Position numbers and translations under genes: made by a program
Shown here: positions 5,245 through 7,111 of the stretch, in pieces
Position numbering within the stretch: position 1 is the stretch's first letter
How the letters are laid out: each line of letters starts with the position of its first letter
Assembly: GCA_013696695.1 (NCBI GenBank)
Contig: JACCYD010000137.1
Location: 1 to 7,111 of the forward strand
DNA from: Deltaproteobacteria bacterium
Lineage (GTDB): Bacteria > Myxococcota_A > Polyangia > Haliangiales > Haliangiaceae
Length of the DNA: 7,111 nucleotides
Reading direction: 5' to 3'
Notes under the pieces: generated by a model
What the model saw: the letters and a program-made list of their open reading frames with translations, nothing else
Told to the model about the DNA's origin: nothing
Database searches by the model: none

Positions 5245-7111
5245 GTGCTCGCACTCCCGCCCCGCCCGCTCGCCGTCGCGATCGCGTTCGCGCTCGGAAT
5301 CGCGCTCGCGCCGGCCCTCGACCGTGCCGGCGGCCCGGTGTCGGCACGCTGGGTCGCGGCCGCCGCGCTCGGGTTCCTCGCGACCCGGCGACGGTCGTTC
5401 GTGCTCGGTGCCGTGCTCGCCGCGGGGGCTGCCCACGGCGGGCCTCCCGAGCTGCAAGACGTCGACAGCGTCGACGATCGCCGCCTCGATCACCTCACGG
5501 GCGAGGTCGCCGGCCCGGTCATCCGCACCACCCAGCGCTGGGGCGCGCGGCTGGCCGACACACAGATCTGGGTGTGGGCACCCGAGCCCATCGAGCCGGG
5601 CGAACGGATCGAGGTCGTCGGCTACCTCGCGACACCCGCCGGTCCGCGCGGTCCCGGGCTCGTCGATCCCGCCGATGCGGTTCGCGCGCGTGGCGCCGCC
5701 CTCCAAATCTCGGCCAGGTCGGTCACCCGCCTCGCGAACGATCCCGGCGCCACCGCGCGGTTCTGGCGATGGGCCGGCGCCATGCAGCGCACGTGGGCGG
5801 CTGACATCGACGAGGCCGGTGGCGATCCGATCGGGCGAGCGGCGCTGCGCGGCATCGCGGTCGGCGATCGCAGCACCGTGCCACCCGAGCTCGACGCGCG
5901 CTGGCGAGCTGCGGGCATCTACCACGTCCTCAGCGTGTCGGGCCTTCACCTCGCCGTCGTCGCCGGGCTGCTCTACTGGTTACTTCGCAAGGCGCTGGCC
6001 GCGTCCCCGCTCGGCGGCCGCATTCGCCCGGCGCGGTGGGCGGCTCCGATGGCGTTCGTGCTCGCGGTCGTCTACACCGCGATCACGGGCGCCCAGCTCG
6101 CGACGCTCCGCGCGCTGATCGTCGTCGGCGTGATGTTCGTCGGCGCGATGCTCGATCGCCCGGCGCGACTCGCCGACGCCCTCGCGGTGGCCGCCCTGGC
6201 GATCCTGGTGTGGCGTCCCGGAGACCTGTTCGATCCGGCGTTCCAGCTGTCGTTCGCCGCTGCACTCGTGCTCGCGGTTCGCCAAGGCATCGAGCGCAAG
6301 CGCGGCGTGCGCGGCTGGATCGCGAACGCGCTCGCGACCTCGGCGTGGGTGTCGCTCGCGACCGCACCGATCACCGCGTTTCAGTTTCACGAGGTCACCG
6401 CCGGTGGCGTGGTCGGCAATCTGATCCTGACGCCGATCGTCGAGCTCGTCGCGCTGCCCCTCGGGCTCGGTGGCCTCGCGCTCGGGTGGGACCTGCCGGT
6501 GCGGATCTCCTCGGAGCTGGTCGGGGTCGTCGACACGCTCGCCGCACAGCTCGCCACCGTCGCACCGGTCGGCAAGATCGCACTCGCGAACCCGCTGCTC
6601 CTCGCCGCGCTCGTCGCGCTGTCGATCGTCCTCGCGATGCCGCGCTCGTTCGGCACCAAGTTGCCGCGCGTCGCGTGCTGGGTCGCGCTGTGCCTCGGCT
6701 GGTCATTCGGTCGCGTGCCGCCGCCCGACGGCGCGCTGCGCGTGACGTTCGTCGACGTCGGCCAGGGCGACGCCGCGATCCTCGAGTTGCCCGACGGAGA
6801 CGTCATGCTGATCGATGCCGGTGGGCTCGCCAACGCGCGCGATCCGGCGATCGCCTCGCGGCCTGGCCGCACGATCGCGCGCGTGCTCGCGGCGTACGGC
6901 CACACGCGTGTCGACGTCGCGATGATTTCGCATCCGCACCCGGATCATTATCTCGGGCTCGTCGGGCTCGGCCTCCCGATCGGCGAGCTGTGGTTCGCGC
7001 CCGAGGCGCCCGGCGGTGACTCGGCATTTCGCGCGCTGGCTGATCAATTGGCCAGGCGCGGAACCCGGCTCGTTCACCCACCGCTCGGCCACATCCCGCG
7101 CGGTGGCGTCG
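5245..7111 (+). CDS. comEC: ComEC/Rec2 DNA internalisation channel (3' partial)
   Basis: The frame is open from a stop at 5137-5139 to the right edge. GTG at 5245 is its first possible start codon, with a weak AGG 6 bases upstream. The 622 visible residues follow the ComEC order. N-terminal TM helices span about 8-25 and 36-63. A soluble OB-fold-like region (DUF4131 type) covers about 70-165. The polytopic Competence domain runs from about 195 to 490, with G207-D-R209 and the hallmark HVLSVSGLHLAV (227-238). A metallo-beta-lactamase-like domain starts near 500, with D504-V-G-Q-G-D509, L522-I-D-A-G-G527 and the metal-binding H563-P-H565-P-D567-H568. In competent bacteria ComEC carries single-stranded DNA across the inner membrane, and the hydrolase-like domain may degrade the other strand. 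The intact HxHxDH motif favours an active domain. The remaining C-terminal part lies outside the window. It is divergent from the secreted-protein gene and starts with no overlap, so it is probably transcribed on its own. Confidence 0.95.
   Translation, partial: MLALPPRPLAVAIAFALGIALAPALDRAGGPVSARWVAAAALGFLATRRRSFVLGAVLAAGAAHGGPPELQDVDSVDDRRLDHLTGEVAGPVIRTTQRWGARLADTQIWVWAPEPIEPGERIEVVGYLATPAGPRGPGLVDPADAVRARGAALQISARSVTRLANDPGATARFWRWAGAMQRTWAADIDEAGGDPIGRAALRGIAVGDRSTVPPELDARWRAAGIYHVLSVSGLHLAVVAGLLYWLLRKALAASPLGGRIRPARWAAPMAFVLAVVYTAITGAQLATLRALIVVGVMFVGAMLDRPARLADALAVAALAILVWRPGDLFDPAFQLSFAAALVLAVRQGIERKRGVRGWIANALATSAWVSLATAPITAFQFHEVTAGGVVGNLILTPIVELVALPLGLGGLALGWDLPVRISSELVGVVDTLAAQLATVAPVGKIALANPLLLAALVALSIVLAMPRSFGTKLPRVACWVALCLGWSFGRVPPPDGALRVTFVDVGQGDAAILELPDGDVMLIDAGGLANARDPAIASRPGRTIARVLAAYGHTRVDVAMISHPHPDHYLGLVGLGLPIGELWFAPEAPGGDSAFRALADQLARRGTRLVHPPLGHIPRGGV

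Noticed and set aside
4855..5949. 364-codon minus-strand frame across the divergent gap and the start of comEC
   Set aside because: It would cover two better-supported genes on both strands, and its translation is low-complexity Arg/Gly/Ala with no motif.
4426..5988. Exact 14-base direct repeat ACTGGTTACTTCGC at 4426-4439 and 5975-5988
   Set aside because: One copy spans the junction of the two minus-strand genes and the other codes for a TM helix of ComEC; a match of this length is not rare by chance in 7 kb, and the flanks do not match.
5225..6118. 297-codon plus-strand frame overlapping the comEC start
   Set aside because: Ser/Arg/Pro-rich out-of-frame shadow; the comEC frame over the same bases has TM helices and family motifs.

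Overview
The window is a G+C-rich chromosomal stretch: third codon positions are almost all G or C, and every real gene casts long arginine-rich shadow frames. It carries five protein genes and one conspicuous non-coding palindrome. The gene types point to Myxococcota (the former myxobacterial Deltaproteobacteria). These are a Ser/Thr kinase coupled to an FHA protein, a membrane sensor-like protein ending in what I recognise as the MXAN_5187-type C-terminal domain, and generous use of proline-rich linkers. The lineage call rests on family recognition, not a search.

Layout: (1) 2-1000 (+) is the 3' part of a gene for a helical-repeat plus FHA protein; its true start lies left of the window. 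(2) 1000-2430 (+) is a TPR plus Ser/Thr protein kinase gene that overlaps gene 1 by one base. (3) 2431-2642 is the gap between convergent genes. It is mostly filled by a 153-bp imperfect palindrome (2454-2606) with no coding content, most likely a decaying miniature mobile element that may also act as a two-way transcription stop. (4) 4427-2643 (-) encodes a two-TM sensor-like membrane protein. It lies 3 bases downstream of (5) 5120-4431 (-), a secreted protein with a cupredoxin/carboxypeptidase-regulatory-like fold. (6) 5121-5244 is a 124-base divergent intergenic region with a possible promoter and a perfect 12-bp palindrome. (7) 5245-7111 (+) is comEC/rec2, the DNA-uptake channel gene, cut off by the right edge.

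How the genes fit together: genes 1 and 2 form a phospho-signalling pair, with the kinase probably translated from the same mRNA as its phosphothreonine reader. Genes 5 and 4, in transcription order, form an envelope pair: an exported beta-sandwich protein and a membrane sensor with an extracytoplasmic domain. comEC is divergent from that pair and probably independent. Nothing here is a recognisable defence island, CRISPR array, RNA gene or intact transposase. The least explained items are the long palindrome, the HCD (non-RD) kinase, the FHA-like C-terminal tail of gene 1, and the sensor/secreted-protein pair.
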